64,000 nucleotides of DNA from Pseudomonas berkeleyensis (GCF_014109765.1 NZ_CP059139.1:806001-870000), one strand, 5' to 3'; shown: positions 55,387-64,000, counted from the first letter of the stretch. The notes: a model not told the origin generated them from the letters alone. Numbers and translations are program-made.

Positions 55387-56091
55387 TTATTCCGGCATCG
55401 GCTCTACGCGCTGACGAGCGCCGTACAGCTTGTGCAAGGTGATCGAATGCACCTCTGCCTTGCTGACCTCTATATGGCCCTTGAGCAATTGCTGTGCCTC
55501 TTCTGAGCGACGGGTCAGGATTGCGTCGAGAATTTGCTGGTGTTCGGCATAGGTCAGGTCTATACGTTGCGGCTGAGTGAAATCCAGCCGCCTTAGAATG
55601 CGGATCTTCTCGCTGACCTCACGGTGCACGCGGGCCATCTCGCGATTGCCGGCGGCTTCCAGTAATTGGCAATGAAAGGCTTCGTCGAGGCGTGAAACGG
55701 CGGCGCCGTCCTGCAACTGATCTTCCTTTTGCACCATCCAGGTGCGAGCCAGCGCCTGCAGTGCAGGCGGGTGTTCGTCCGTGGGGCGTTGGCAAAGTCG
55801 GCGTATGGCTTCGAGTTCGAGGACGATGCGCAGCTCGTAGAGTTCGTCGAACTGGGCGAAGTCCAGCGGGCGAACCTGCCAGCCGCTGCGAAAGTGCACG
55901 TCGAGAAAACCCTCACGTTGCAGGCGATGCAGCGCCTGGCGCACCGGCGTGCGGCTGGCGGCCATGCGCTCGGCGATTTCGCCTTCGGAGAAGCGGTCAC
56001 CGGGCATCAGGCGGAACTCGAAGATGTCGTCCTTGAGCCGGGCGTAGATGCGCTCGGCCAGGCTCTCTGGGCGCTCGGCAGCACGCGGCAT
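55387..56091 (-). CDS. GntR-family (FCD) regulator between urt and allophanate hydrolase genes
   Basis: 234 aa. The N-terminal winged helix (residues about 10-75) has AERIYARLKDDIFEFRLMPGDRFSEGEIAERMAASRTPVRQALHRLQREGFL. The C-terminal FCD domain holds likely metal ligands in RLDEAFHCQLLEAAGN and TYAEHQQILDAI. It probably controls the allophanate hydrolase gene 8 bases upstream and perhaps urt. Its ligand is unknown. Confidence 0.88.
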   Translation of the reverse strand: MPRAAERPESLAERIYARLKDDIFEFRLMPGDRFSEGEIAERMAASRTPVRQALHRLQREGFLDVHFRSGWQVRPLDFAQFDELYELRIVLELEAIRRLCQRPTDEHPPALQALARTWMVQKEDQLQDGAAVSRLDEAFHCQLLEAAGNREMARVHREVSEKIRILRRLDFTQPQRIDLTYAEHQQILDAILTRRSEEAQQLLKGHIEVSKAEVHSITLHKLYGARQRVEPMPE

Positions 56092-56099
56092 GAGCGTGC

Positions 56100-57899
56100 T
56101 CAGGCCTTGGTGCTGGCGATAAAGGCGCGCCAGCCGCCGAAGCTGGTGATGTCGCGGGCGCCGTCCAGTGCGTAAGGCTCGCAGATGAAGCCCTTGACCC
56201 AGCGGCCGTCGGCCAGCTCCAGGTTGCCGATGCCCAAGGGTGGCGGAATCTCCGCGACGAACTCACCGAAGCGCGCCTGCGGCACGTCCCACAGCTCGAC
56301 GATGATCTGCGCACCGTCCTCGGCCACTCGCGCCAGGCCCGGTTTCGGAGGCACGGTGCCGGGCAGCGCATAGAGGCGGTAATGCGCAGCGCTTGTGGTC
56401 TGCTCCACCAGCACGGCATCGCGCGTGGTGAGCTGGAAGTTCAACGGCATGCCGGTCAGGTGCGCGCCAACCACGGCCACGCGGATGCAACCGGGTGCTG
56501 GCTTGTCGCTGGTGGTTTGTACGGGCAGCGGCTTGCCGGTGGCGCCCAGCGGCAAATTGACTGCCTGCTGCCAGCGCTGACCGAAGGCGGCCAGCGCCTG
56601 GTCATGCCAGGCCGGGGCGAGCAAGGTGATACCGGCTGGCAGTCCATCGGCACGCAGCCCCGCCGGCACGGCGAGGGCTGCGAGGTCGGCGAGGTTTGTG
56701 AAGTTGGTGTAAGTACCGAACTGGCTGTTGAACAGCACGGGTTCGGCTTCCATCTCGGCCAGGGTGCGAATGGTCGGCGAAGTGGGCACCACCAGGGCGT
56801 CGAAGCCAGCCAGGGCCTCGTTGATCGTGCGCGACAGCTCGGCGCGGATGTATTCGGCCTTGTAGGCATCGCAGGCACTGTACTTGTGCCCGTTGTCGAC
56901 GATACCGCGCACCACCGGGTTGATATGTGCCGGGTCGACACCCTCCACCGCGACGGTGCGTTCGGCGACCCAGGGGCCGTAGTAAAGCTGCTCGGCCAGT
57001 TGCTGGAAGGGAGCGAAATCGATCTCCACCAGCTCGGCGCCCAGTTCACGCAGTTTGCCCAGTGCGCTCTCGTAGACCGCCTGGTTCTGCGTGTCGCCGA
57101 AGAATTCGGGGTTGCTCGGCACCGCCAGGCGCGGCTTGGCCGGCATGCCGACTTTTGCGGTGTTCGGGTTCTTGCGGCTGTAGGCATCGGCGGCGTCATA
57201 GCCACCGGCGATGTTGGCCACGGCCAAGGCATCGCTGACGGTCAGGGCGAATACCGAGATGCAATCGACGGTGCGGCAGGCCGGCACCAGACCGGTATTG
57301 GGCAACCAGCCCTTGGTCGGTTTGAGCCCGACGATATTGTTGAAACCGGCCGGTACACGGCCGGAGCCTGCGGTATCGGTACCGAGGGAGAAGGGCACCA
57401 GGCCGCGCGCGACCACGCTGGCCGAACCGGAGCTGGAACCGCCGCTGACGTAAGCCGGGTTGAAGCTGTTGGGCACCGCGCCGTGAGGCGAGCGGGTGCC
57501 GACCAGACCGGTGGCGAACTGATCGAGGTTGGTCTTGCCAATGAGGATGGCGCCGGCGGCGCGCAGGCGCGCTACCACGGTAGCGTCGGCTTCGGCGCTG
57601 TAGGCGAACTCAGGGCAGGCGGCCGTTGTGGGCCAGCCGGCGGCATCGATATTGTCCTTGATAGCAAAGGGCACGCCATACAGCGGCAGCTTGCTCAGGT
57701 CGCCGGCTGCACCTTCCAGCGAGGTGGCTAGGCTATCGAGTTGAGCGTTTAGCTGAGCTTCGCTGGCTAGGGCGATCCACGCCGTGTCATCAGTGCGCAG
57801 TTCCAGGCGCAGGGTGTGCAGCAGTTCTGCAGGCGATTGGCCGTCGCGATAGGCCTGTTGCCACTGCGCGAGGGTGAAAGCGATAGGTGCGTTGGACAT
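56100..57899 (-). CDS. atzF: Allophanate hydrolase
   Basis: 599 aa starting at MSNAPIAFTLAQW; a second ATG is 5 codons upstream. The amidase-signature domain (about 1-440) has the catalytic Lys81 (PFAIKDNIDAAGWPTT) and GGSSSGSASVVARG, with the usual Ser-cisSer-Lys set. The C-terminal domain (about 450-599) is the AtzF/DUR1,2 extension that finishes allophanate breakdown to ammonia and CO2. No urea carboxylase gene is next to it. It is read with the GntR gene 8 bases downstream. Confidence 0.92.
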   Translation of the reverse strand: MSNAPIAFTLAQWQQAYRDGQSPAELLHTLRLELRTDDTAWIALASEAQLNAQLDSLATSLEGAAGDLSKLPLYGVPFAIKDNIDAAGWPTTAACPEFAYSAEADATVVARLRAAGAILIGKTNLDQFATGLVGTRSPHGAVPNSFNPAYVSGGSSSGSASVVARGLVPFSLGTDTAGSGRVPAGFNNIVGLKPTKGWLPNTGLVPACRTVDCISVFALTVSDALAVANIAGGYDAADAYSRKNPNTAKVGMPAKPRLAVPSNPEFFGDTQNQAVYESALGKLRELGAELVEIDFAPFQQLAEQLYYGPWVAERTVAVEGVDPAHINPVVRGIVDNGHKYSACDAYKAEYIRAELSRTINEALAGFDALVVPTSPTIRTLAEMEAEPVLFNSQFGTYTNFTNLADLAALAVPAGLRADGLPAGITLLAPAWHDQALAAFGQRWQQAVNLPLGATGKPLPVQTTSDKPAPGCIRVAVVGAHLTGMPLNFQLTTRDAVLVEQTTSAAHYRLYALPGTVPPKPGLARVAEDGAQIIVELWDVPQARFGEFVAEIPPPLGIGNLELADGRWVKGFICEPYALDGARDITSFGGWRAFIASTKA

Positions 57900-58074
57900 G
57901 CTTTGAGATTCCATCTTGTATCCAAGTTGGAATCGCTATAGCAATGACGGTGCCAGTTTGGCGCAGGCCTTTATTTTCGGGGATTTCAGGGCAGCGACAG
58001 GGGCTTTGGCGAGAAGTGTCGCACCGAGGTGGGGCTGGCCTGCAAGCGAATGGTGCAGGGTTTTAAGGGCTGGC

Positions 58075-58147
58075 GGTGCGCATAGCGCACCCTACGGGAT
58101 CGAGGGGGCCCGCAGGCATTCGGTAGGTAGGGTGCGCCGTGCGTACC
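58075..58147. repeat. Intergenic inverted repeat pair, family R1
   Basis: GGTGCGCATAGCGCACCCTA and the opposite GGTAGGGTGCGCCGTGCGTA, about 34 bases apart. Confidence 0.75.
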
Positions 58148-58188
58148 GAGGGCTCGAAGCTCGCCGTCTTATGGCACCAGACAGTCTC

Positions 58189-58248
58189 GTAGCCCGGATG
58201 AAATCCGGGAATGACTGACGCGACGGCCCCGGATGGCATCCGGGCTAC
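58189..58248. repeat. Intergenic inverted repeat pair, family R3
   Basis: GTAGCCCGGATGAAATCCGG and the opposite CCGGATGGCATCCGGGCTAC. A second R3 copy is at 53888. Confidence 0.75.
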
Positions 58249-58282
58249 AGAGGCATTGTCCGCTGTTTTGCTTAGCCTATTT

Positions 58283-58313
58283 GCGATTACCGCACGACAG
58301 TTCGATAATCGCC
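58283..58313 (+). promoter_or_regulatory. Probable PcaR site in the pcaR promoter
   Basis: GTTCGATAATCGCC (58300-58313) is identical in 14 bases to the site at 59202 before pcaI, and GCGATTACC lies 4 bases after the region start (58283) as a related inverted half. PcaR of P. putida is known to bind a near-identical sequence. This suggests self-regulation. Confidence 0.6.
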
Positions 58314-58343
58314 TGGCGCTGTCCATCCCGTTTCGGAGGCATC

Positions 58344-59189
58344 ATGAGCGAATCCCGTCTGCCACTTACCAGTCTTGCGCCGCCGCTCTACGTGTCGCCG
58401 GCCAAACGCATCGAGGAGTTCGCTGGCGATCCCAACTTCATGACTTCCCTGGCGCGTGGCCTGGCGGTGATCAACGCCTTCCAGGAGCGCAAGCGCCACC
58501 TGACCATCGCGCAGATCAGCCACCGCACCGAAATTCCCCGCGCTGCCGTGCGCCGTTGCCTCTACAGCCTGATGAAGCTCGGCTACGTCACCACCGACGG
58601 GCGCACCTACTCGCTGCTGCCCAAGGTGCTGACCCTGGGTCATGCCTACCTGTCGTCGACGCCGCTGGCGGTGTCCGCGCAACCCTTCCTTGATCGCCTC
58701 AGCGAGCAACTGCACGAGGCCTGCAACCTGGCCACGCTGGAGGGTGAGCAGGTGTTGTACCTGGCGCGCTCGGCGATTCCGCAGCGTCTGATCTCGGTGG
58801 ACTTGAGTGTCGGCAGCCGCCTGCCGGCGTACTGCACGTCGATGGGCCGCATCCTGCTCGCCGCACTGGATGACGATCAATTACAGGACTACCTGGCCCA
58901 CGCCGACCTGCAGCCCAAGACCAGCCGCACCCTGCACACGCCCGATGCGCTGTGGGAATGCCTGCAGCGTGTGCGTCACCAGGGCTGGTGCATCGTCGAT
59001 CAGGAGCTGGAGCAGGGCCTGCGCTCGCTGGCCGTGCCGGTCTACGACTCCGCCGGTCATGTGATGGCAGCGATGAACATCAGCACCCATGCCGCTCGTG
59101 TTCCGGTCGCTGAGTTGGAAAAACGTTATTTGCCGCTGATGCTGTCGGCCAGTCGAGAGCTGAGCGGGCAGCTGTTTCGGGCGGTATAG
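58344..59189 (+). CDS. pcaR: IclR-family regulator PcaR of the beta-ketoadipate genes
   Basis: 281 aa starting at MSESRLPLTSLAPPL, with GGAGG 7 bases upstream. The N-terminal IclR HTH has MTSLARGLAVINAFQERKRHLTIAQISHRTEIPRAAVRRCLYSLMKLGYV; the effector domain follows (VDLSVGSRLPAYCTSMGRILLAAL). PcaR activates pca genes with beta-ketoadipate as inducer. It is directly upstream of pcaIJF, with PcaR-type sites before both transcripts. Confidence 0.93.
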   Translation: MSESRLPLTSLAPPLYVSPAKRIEEFAGDPNFMTSLARGLAVINAFQERKRHLTIAQISHRTEIPRAAVRRCLYSLMKLGYVTTDGRTYSLLPKVLTLGHAYLSSTPLAVSAQPFLDRLSEQLHEACNLATLEGEQVLYLARSAIPQRLISVDLSVGSRLPAYCTSMGRILLAALDDDQLQDYLAHADLQPKTSRTLHTPDALWECLQRVRHQGWCIVDQELEQGLRSLAVPVYDSAGHVMAAMNISTHAARVPVAELEKRYLPLMLSASRELSGQLFRAV

Positions 59190-59201
59190 AGAGTCGAAGG
59201 T

Positions 59202-59232
59202 GTTCGATAATCGCCCGATATGGCGATTATCG
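59202..59232 (+). promoter_or_regulatory. PcaR operator before pcaI, 11-bp inverted repeat
   Basis: CGATAATCGCC (59205-59215), a 6-base spacer and GGCGATTATCG (59222-59232) form a perfect inverted repeat. GTTCGATAATCGCCC (59202-59216) is nearly the known P. putida PcaR site. It lies about 90 bases before the pcaI start. Confidence 0.7.
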
Positions 59233-59321
59233 GATTGTCCTCTTCAAGGCCACTTTTTAAGGTTGCAGGTATACGCCACGGTTATCTCCGGTGGCGCCTG
59301 CAACCTGAAGAGAACAATACG

Positions 59322-60173
59322 ATGGCCGACATCATCACGCTGCGCGACGCCATTTCGCGCCATGTCCAGGGCGGCGATTGCGTCGCCCTCGAAGGCTTCA
59401 CCCACCTGATTCCCACTGCCGCTGCTCATGAGATCATCCGCCAGGGCAAGAAAGACCTGCACCTGGTGCGCATGACCCCGGATCTGGTCTATGACCTGCT
59501 GATTGGCGCTGGTTGCGCGCGCAAGCTGACCTTCTCCTGGGGCGGCAACCCAGGCGTCGGTTCGCTGCACCGCCTGCGCGACGCGGTCGAGAAGCACTGG
59601 CCGCACAAGCTGGAAATCAGCGAGCACAGCCACGCCGCCATGGCCAACGCATACGTCTCCGGTGCCTCCAACCTGCCGTTCGCCGTGCTGCGTGGCTACC
59701 AGGGTTCCGACCTGGTCAAGGTCAACCCGGACATCAAGTTCATCGAGTGCCCGTTCACTGGCGAGAAGCTGGCCGCGATCCCCAGCGTGCGCCCGGACGT
59801 CACCGTGATCCACGCGCAGAAGGCCGACCGTAAAGGCAACGTGCTGATCCAGGGCATCCTCGGTGTGCAGAAGGAAGCCGCTCTGGCCGCCAAGCGCTGC
59901 ATCGTCACCGTCGAGGAAATCGTCGACGACCTGCAGGCGCCGATGAATGCCTGCGTGCTGCCGACCTGGGCCATCAGCGCGGTTTGCGTGGTGCCCGGCG
60001 GTGCCCATCCGTCCTACGCCCACGGCTACTACGAGCGCGACAACCGCTTCTACCAGGCCTGGGATCCGATTGCCCGTGACCGCGACACCTTCACCGCCTG
60101 GATCGATCAGTACATCCGTGGCACCGAGGATTTTGCGCAGTACCAGGCGAAAGTGAATGGGGAGGCCAAGTGA
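59322..60173 (+). CDS. pcaI: 3-oxoadipate CoA-transferase subunit A
   Basis: 283 aa starting at MADIITLRDAISRHV, with AAGAGAA 8 bases upstream. It has the family-I CoA-transferase pattern FTHLIPTAAAHEIIRQGKKDLHLVRMTPDLVYD and FSWGGNPGVGSLHR. The length (283) matches the larger CatI type of P. aeruginosa and P. knackmussii, not the roughly 230-aa P. putida PcaI. With subunit B it makes 3-oxoadipyl-CoA from 3-oxoadipate and succinyl-CoA. Confidence 0.93.
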   Translation: MADIITLRDAISRHVQGGDCVALEGFTHLIPTAAAHEIIRQGKKDLHLVRMTPDLVYDLLIGAGCARKLTFSWGGNPGVGSLHRLRDAVEKHWPHKLEISEHSHAAMANAYVSGASNLPFAVLRGYQGSDLVKVNPDIKFIECPFTGEKLAAIPSVRPDVTVIHAQKADRKGNVLIQGILGVQKEAALAAKRCIVTVEEIVDDLQAPMNACVLPTWAISAVCVVPGGAHPSYAHGYYERDNRFYQAWDPIARDRDTFTAWIDQYIRGTEDFAQYQAKVNGEAK

Positions 60174-60955
60174 TGAGCGCGTTCAACACCAATGAAATGA
60201 TGACCGTGGCCGCCGCACGCCGCCTCGGCAATGGCAGCGTCTGCTTCGTCGGCATCGGCCTGCCGTCCAAGGCCGCCAACCTGGCGCGCCTGACCCACGC
60301 CCCGGAAGTGGTGCTGATCTATGAATCCGGCCCGATTGGCGCCAAGCCGAGCGTGCTGCCGCTGTCCATCGGTGACGGCGAGCTGGCCGAAACCGCCGAC
60401 ACCGTGGTGCCGACCGGCGAAATCTTCCGCTACTGGCTGCAGGGCGGGCGCATCGACGTCGGCTTCCTCGGCGCCGCCCAGGTCGACAAGTACGGCAACA
60501 TCAACACCACCGTGATCGGCGACTACCACGCGCCGAAAGTACGCCTGCCGGGCGCCGGTGGCGCACCGGAAATCGCCGGTTCTGCCAAGAAGGTGCTGAT
60601 CATCCTCAAGCAGGGCCATCGCACCTTCGTCGACAAGCTGGCCTTCATCACCTCGGTCGGTCACGGCGAGGGCGGCGATCATCGCAAGCGTCTGGGCCTG
60701 CCGGGCGACGGCCCGGTGGCGATCATCACCGACCTGTGCATCATGGAGCCGGAAGCCGGCACCAACGAATTCATCGTCACCTCGCTGCACCCGGGCGTGA
60801 CCCGCGAGCAGGTGATCGAGAACACCGGCTGGCAGATCCGCTTCGCCGACAGCGTGGGCACCACCGAGGCGCCGACCGCCGCGGAACTGGCCGCCCTGCG
60901 TGACCTGGAAGGGCGCACCGCCGCCGCCCACGGTCAGGCTGGAGGTGAGGAATGA
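60173..60955 (+). CDS. pcaJ: 3-oxoadipate CoA-transferase subunit B
   Basis: 260 aa starting at ATG (60173) overlapping the pcaI stop; GGGAGG is upstream. The catalytic glutamate lies in [11 protein letters not shown]. Other typical parts are [26 protein letters not shown] and [18 protein letters not shown]. It is the CatJ type. It overlaps pcaF by 4 bases, so pcaI-J-F are translated together. Confidence 0.94.
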   Translation: MSAFNTNEMMTVAAARRLGNGSVCFVGIGLPSKAANLARLTHAPEVVLIYESGPIGAKPSVLPLSIGDGELAETADTVVPTGEIFRYWLQGGRIDVGFLGAAQVDKYGNINTTVIGDYHAPKVRLPGAGGAPEIAGSAKKVLIILKQGHRTFVDKLAFITSVGHGEGGDHRKRLGLPGDGPVAIITDLCIMEPEAGTNEFIVTSLHPGVTREQVIENTGWQIRFADSVGTTEAPTAAELAALRDLEGRTAAAHGQAGGEE

Positions 60956-62157
60956 GCCGCGACGTCTTCATCTGCGACGCCGTGCGCACGCCGATTGGCC
61001 GCCTCAATGGCGCGCTGTCGGCGGTGCGCGCCGACGACCTGGCAGCGATTCCGCTCAAGGCCCTGATCGAGCGTAACCCGCAAGTCGATTGGTCAGCGGT
61101 CGATGAAGTGTTCATGGGCTGCGCCAACCAGTCCGGTGAGGACAACCGCAACGTCGCGCGCATGGCGCTGCTGCTCGCCGGACTGCCGGAAACCGTGCCG
61201 GGCGTGACCCTCAATCGCCTGTGCGCCTCGGGTATGGAAGCGGTTGGGGCCGCCTTCCGCGCCATCGCCTCGGGCGAGATGGAACTGGCCATCGCTGCTG
61301 GCGTCGAGTCCATGACCCGCGCGCCCTATGTGATGGGCAAGGCCGACAGCGCCTTTGGCCGTGGCCAGAAGCTGGAAGACACCACCCTGGGCTGGCGCTT
61401 CGTCAACCCGTTGATGAAAGAGCAGTACGGCGTCGACCCGATGCCGGTCACCGGTGACAACGTTGCCGAGGACTTCGGCATCAGCCGCGCCGACCAGGAC
61501 GCCTTCGGCCTGCGCAGCCAGCAGCGTGCGGCTGCGGCCCAGGAGAGCGGCTACTACGCCGAGGAAATCGTCCCGGTGGTGATCAAGACCAAGAAAGGCG
61601 AGATCGTCGTCGACCGTGACGAGCACCCGCGTGCCGACACCACCGCCGAAGGCCTGGCCAAGCTCAAGCCGGTCAATGGCGAAGGCAAGACCGTCACCGC
61701 CGGCAACGCCTCGGGCCTCAATGATGGTGCCTCGGCGATGATCCTGGCGTCCGCCGAAGCGGTGCAGAAGTACGGCCTCAAGCCGCGCGCCAAGGTGCTG
61801 GGCATGGCCAGCGGCGGCGTCGCGCCACGCATCATGGGCGTCGGCCCGGTGCCGGCGGTGCGCAAGCTGCTGGCGCGGCTGAACCTGAGCATCGAGCAGT
61901 TCGACGTGATCGAACTGAACGAAGCTTTCGCCGCTCAAGGCCTGGCCGTCACCCGCGACCTTGGTCTGCCGGACGACAGCGCCAAGGTCAACCCGAACGG
62001 CGGCGCCATCGCTCTCGGCCATCCGCTGGGCATGAGCGGCAACCGCCTGGTGCTGACCGCCGTGCATCAGTTGGAGAAGTCCGGCGGCAAGCTGGGTCTG
62101 GCGACCATGTGCGTGGGTGTGGGGCAGGGTCTGGCGCTGGCTATCGAGCGGGTGTGA
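60952..62157 (+). CDS. pcaF: 3-oxoadipyl-CoA thiolase
   Basis: 401 aa, the usual thiolase length. The acyl-accepting cysteine is Cys91 in [24 protein letters not shown] and [14 protein letters not shown] hold the other active-site residues, with the final Cys in [10 protein letters not shown]. It splits 3-oxoadipyl-CoA into succinyl-CoA and acetyl-CoA. It overlaps pcaJ. R2 and R1 repeats follow it, then pcaB. Confidence 0.96.
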   Translation: MSRDVFICDAVRTPIGRLNGALSAVRADDLAAIPLKALIERNPQVDWSAVDEVFMGCANQSGEDNRNVARMALLLAGLPETVPGVTLNRLCASGMEAVGAAFRAIASGEMELAIAAGVESMTRAPYVMGKADSAFGRGQKLEDTTLGWRFVNPLMKEQYGVDPMPVTGDNVAEDFGISRADQDAFGLRSQQRAAAAQESGYYAEEIVPVVIKTKKGEIVVDRDEHPRADTTAEGLAKLKPVNGEGKTVTAGNASGLNDGASAMILASAEAVQKYGLKPRAKVLGMASGGVAPRIMGVGPVPAVRKLLARLNLSIEQFDVIELNEAFAAQGLAVTRDLGLPDDSAKVNPNGGAIALGHPLGMSGNRLVLTAVHQLEKSGGKLGLATMCVGVGQGLALAIERV

Positions 62158-62171
62158 CGGATTTCGAACCC

Positions 62172-62252
62172 GTAGGGTGGGCTTTAGCCCACCTTCGACC
62201 CGCGATGGCTGTATCGATCATGACTACGACGGTGGGCTGAAGCCCACCCTAC
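62172..62252. repeat. Intergenic inverted repeat pair, family R2
   Basis: GTAGGGTGGGCTTTAGCCCA and the opposite GGTGGGCTGAAGCCCACCCT, between pcaF and pcaB. Confidence 0.75.
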
Positions 62253-62284
62253 ACACTGGCCATCGAGCGGGTTTGAGGTTTATT

Positions 62285-62349
62285 GGTGCGCACGGCTCAC
62301 CCTACGGTTTGGCGTATGACGCGCCTCGTAGGGTGCGCCGTGCGCACCA
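62285..62349. repeat. Intergenic inverted repeat pair, family R1
   Basis: GGTGCGCACGGCTCACCCTA and the opposite GTAGGGTGCGCCGTGCGCAC, between pcaF and pcaB and next to an R2 pair. Confidence 0.78.
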
Positions 62350-62408
62350 TAGGCCGACATTGATGCCACACTAGGCCGTGCGCCCATTTCCTCAGGAACC
62401 CACTGCTC

Positions 62409-63761
62409 GTGAGTAACCAACTCTTCGATGCCTACTTCACCGCGCCGGCCATGCGCGCGATCTTCTGCGACGCCGGCCGGGTGCAGGGCATGCTCGATTT
62501 TGAGGCCGCCCTGGCACGGGCCGAGGCGCGTGTCGGGCTGATCCCCGCCGATGCCATGGCGCCCATCGAGGCCGCCTGCAAGGCCGAACTCTACGATTAC
62601 CCGGCGCTGGCCCAGGCCATCGCTACCGCTGGCAATTCTGCCATCCCGCTGGTCAAGGCACTGGGCAAGCGCATCGCCGCCACTGACCCTGAGGCCGAGC
62701 GCTACGTGCACCTCGGCGCCACCAGCCAGGACGCCATGGACAGCGGCCTGGTGCTGCAGCTGCGCGCCGCGATTGGCCTGCTGGAAAGCGATCTGGCGAA
62801 ACTGGCCGATGCCCTGGCGGCGCAGGCCGAGCGCCATATCGATACACCTCTGGCCGGGCGCACCTGGCTGCAACAGGCCACGCCGGTGACGCTCGGCATG
62901 AAGTTGGCCGGCGTACTCGGTGCCGTTACCCGCCATCGCCAGCGTCTGAGCGAGCTCAAGCCGCGCCTGCTGAGCCTGCAGTTCGGCGGCGCTTCCGGCA
63001 GTCTGGCGGCACTCGGCGATGCCGGTTGGGCAGTCAGCGGTGCGCTGGCGCAGGAACTGGAGCTGAACCTGCCCGAGCAACCCTGGCACACCCAGCGTGA
63101 TCGCCTGGTGGAGTTTGCCAGTCTGCTAGGGATGATCGCCGGCAGCCTGGGCAAGCTGGGTCGCGACCTCAGCCTGCTGATGCAGACCGAGGCTGGCGAA
63201 GTCTTCGAGCCGGCCGCGCCGGGCAAGGGTGGTTCGTCGACCATGCCGCACAAGCGCAACCCGGTCAGCGCCGCCGTGCTGATCGGCGCCGCTACCCGTG
63301 CACCGGGCCTGGTGGCGACGATGTTCGCCGCCATGCCACAGGAGCACGAGCGCAGCCTCGGTTTGTGGCACGCCGAATGGGAAAGCCTGCCGGAGCTGTG
63401 CTGCCTGGTCTCCGGCGCCCTGCAGCAGGCGCTGCTGGTGGTGCCGGGCCTGGAGGTGGATGCTGCGCGCATGCGCGCCAACCTGGAGCTGACCCAGGGC
63501 CTGGTGCTGGCCGAGGCGGTGAGCATCGCCCTGGCGCAGAAGATCGGCCGCGATGCTGCCCATCATCTGATTGAACAGTGCTGCAAACAGGCCGTGCGCG
63601 AGGGCGCTCATCTGCGCGCGGTGCTCGGCGCCAACGCCGAGGTCAGCGCACAACTTTCCGCTGCCGAGCTGGATCGCCTGCTCGATGCAGCCCATTACTT
63701 GGGCCAGGCCCGCTGCTGGGTCGAGCGGGCCATCATCGAACACACGCAATTTTCGTCTTAG
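62409..63761 (+). CDS. pcaB: 3-carboxy-cis,cis-muconate cycloisomerase
   Basis: 450 aa starting at a GTG (SNQLFDAYFTAPAMRAIF); AGGAA lies about 11 bases upstream. The fumarase/aspartase-superfamily signature GGSSTMPHKRNPVSAA is present, with HLGATSQDAMDSGLVLQL earlier. It turns 3-carboxymuconate into 4-carboxymuconolactone. It is separated from pcaF by two repeat pairs, where P. aeruginosa has the pcaT transporter gene. Confidence 0.94.
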   Translation: MSNQLFDAYFTAPAMRAIFCDAGRVQGMLDFEAALARAEARVGLIPADAMAPIEAACKAELYDYPALAQAIATAGNSAIPLVKALGKRIAATDPEAERYVHLGATSQDAMDSGLVLQLRAAIGLLESDLAKLADALAAQAERHIDTPLAGRTWLQQATPVTLGMKLAGVLGAVTRHRQRLSELKPRLLSLQFGGASGSLAALGDAGWAVSGALAQELELNLPEQPWHTQRDRLVEFASLLGMIAGSLGKLGRDLSLLMQTEAGEVFEPAAPGKGGSSTMPHKRNPVSAAVLIGAATRAPGLVATMFAAMPQEHERSLGLWHAEWESLPELCCLVSGALQQALLVVPGLEVDAARMRANLELTQGLVLAEAVSIALAQKIGRDAAHHLIEQCCKQAVREGAHLRAVLGANAEVSAQLSAAELDRLLDAAHYLGQARCWVERAIIEHTQFSS

Positions 63762-63770
63762 GAGTTATCC

Positions 63771-64000
63771 ATGCCTGCCGTACGTCTCGCCGATGGCGAC
63801 CTCAATTATCTGCTCGAAGGCCCGGCCACTGCGCCGGTGCTGGTGCTGTCCAACTCGCTGGGTACCGACCTGCACATGTGGGATGCACAGATCCCTGCCT
63901 TCACTCAGCACTTCCAGGTGCTGCGCTACGACACCCGTGGCCATGGCGCCTCGCTGGTCAGCGAAGGCCCGTACAGCATCGAACAGAACGGCCGCGACGT
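63771..64000 (+). CDS. pcaD: 3-oxoadipate enol-lactonase, N-terminal part (3' end outside the window)
   Basis: The first 76 residues are present (MPAVRLADGDLNYLLEGPA, then VLVLSNSLGTDLHMWDAQIP and LRYDTRGHGAS). These are alpha/beta-hydrolase features: the oxyanion region SNSLGTDLHMW and DTRGHG. The GxSxG nucleophile lies beyond the window. GGAG is 8 bases upstream, and the gene follows pcaB by 9 bases, so they are cotranscribed. It hydrolyses the enol-lactone to 3-oxoadipate. Confidence 0.93.
   Translation, partial: MPAVRLADGDLNYLLEGPATAPVLVLSNSLGTDLHMWDAQIPAFTQHFQVLRYDTRGHGASLVSEGPYSIEQNGRD

Larger units (their letters stand above)
57900..58299. other. Intergenic region with R1 and R3 repeats
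   Basis: About 400 bases without a credible gene. It holds an R1 pair (58075-58147) and an R3 pair (58189-58248). Promoters for allophanate hydrolase (minus) and pcaR (plus) should be here; the pcaR side has the site described separately. Confidence 0.6.

Noticed and set aside
55312..55400. Sigma-54 (NtrC-type) promoter before urtA
   Set aside because: No GG-N10-GC pair at -24/-12 spacing was recognised on the minus strand, although nitrogen control of urt is common.

Overview
This is chromosomal DNA of a high-GC Pseudomonas, most likely near the P. aeruginosa / P. mendocina / P. oleovorans group. The evidence is an azurin gene, the desT-desC-desB block, the urease order ureD-A-(GNAT)-B-C with separate ureE-F-G, a urtABCDE urea transporter, and a pcaR-pcaIJF-pcaBD block with the larger type of CoA-transferase subunits. 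As I remember it, much of the gene order matches P. aeruginosa PA4858-PA4894 and PA0226-PA0231. No rRNA, tRNA, CRISPR array or prophage was seen.

Layout. 1-5 kb: end of a YgiQ-type radical SAM protein, a methyltransferase, a beta-helix lipoprotein with a diheme cytochrome, and a small zinc-ribbon membrane protein. 5-12 kb: a three-gene transglutaminase / ATP-grasp-alpha-E / transglutaminase operon. 12-16.7 kb: azurin, DUF808, LOG and LysE-type proteins, a glycerophosphodiesterase, and intergenic DNA rich in DnaA-box-like sites. 16.8-19.3 kb: ureE-F-G-hupE. 19.4-22.4 kb: DesT, its reductase and its desaturase, with a clear operator. 22.4-23.1 kb: a secreted protein made almost wholly of eight 21-residue repeats. 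23-34 kb: transporters, an Hsp70 relative, membrane proteins, three orphan solute-binding proteins, a lone GspF-like protein and a PA4872-like decarboxylase. 34-38.7 kb: small zinc and hemerythrin proteins and ureDABC. 39.7-48.1 kb: an amino-acid ABC transporter, a MocR regulator, an aminotransferase, an aldolase-like protein and an SDR. 48.2-49.4 kb: one IS110/IS621-type insertion sequence. 49.6-57.9 kb: urtABCDE, a GntR regulator and allophanate hydrolase. 58.3-64 kb: the beta-ketoadipate (pca) genes.

How the genes work together. UrtABCDE should import urea, UreABC with UreDEFG hydrolyse it, HupE may bring in nickel, and allophanate hydrolase releases ammonia from a related route. The pca genes turn carboxymuconate into succinyl-CoA and acetyl-CoA under PcaR, which has two visible operator regions. 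DesT controls electron supply and desaturation of acyl chains.

The most striking finding is that the non-coding 5' part of the IS element reads as a complete bridge RNA. All four guide segments can be matched: two to the insertion-site flanks and two to the element's own ends. The target it appears programmed for is the repeat family scattered through this genome's intergenic regions. The window also carries at least six families of intergenic inverted repeats, one of them a structured element of 115-170 bp present twice in opposite orientation.
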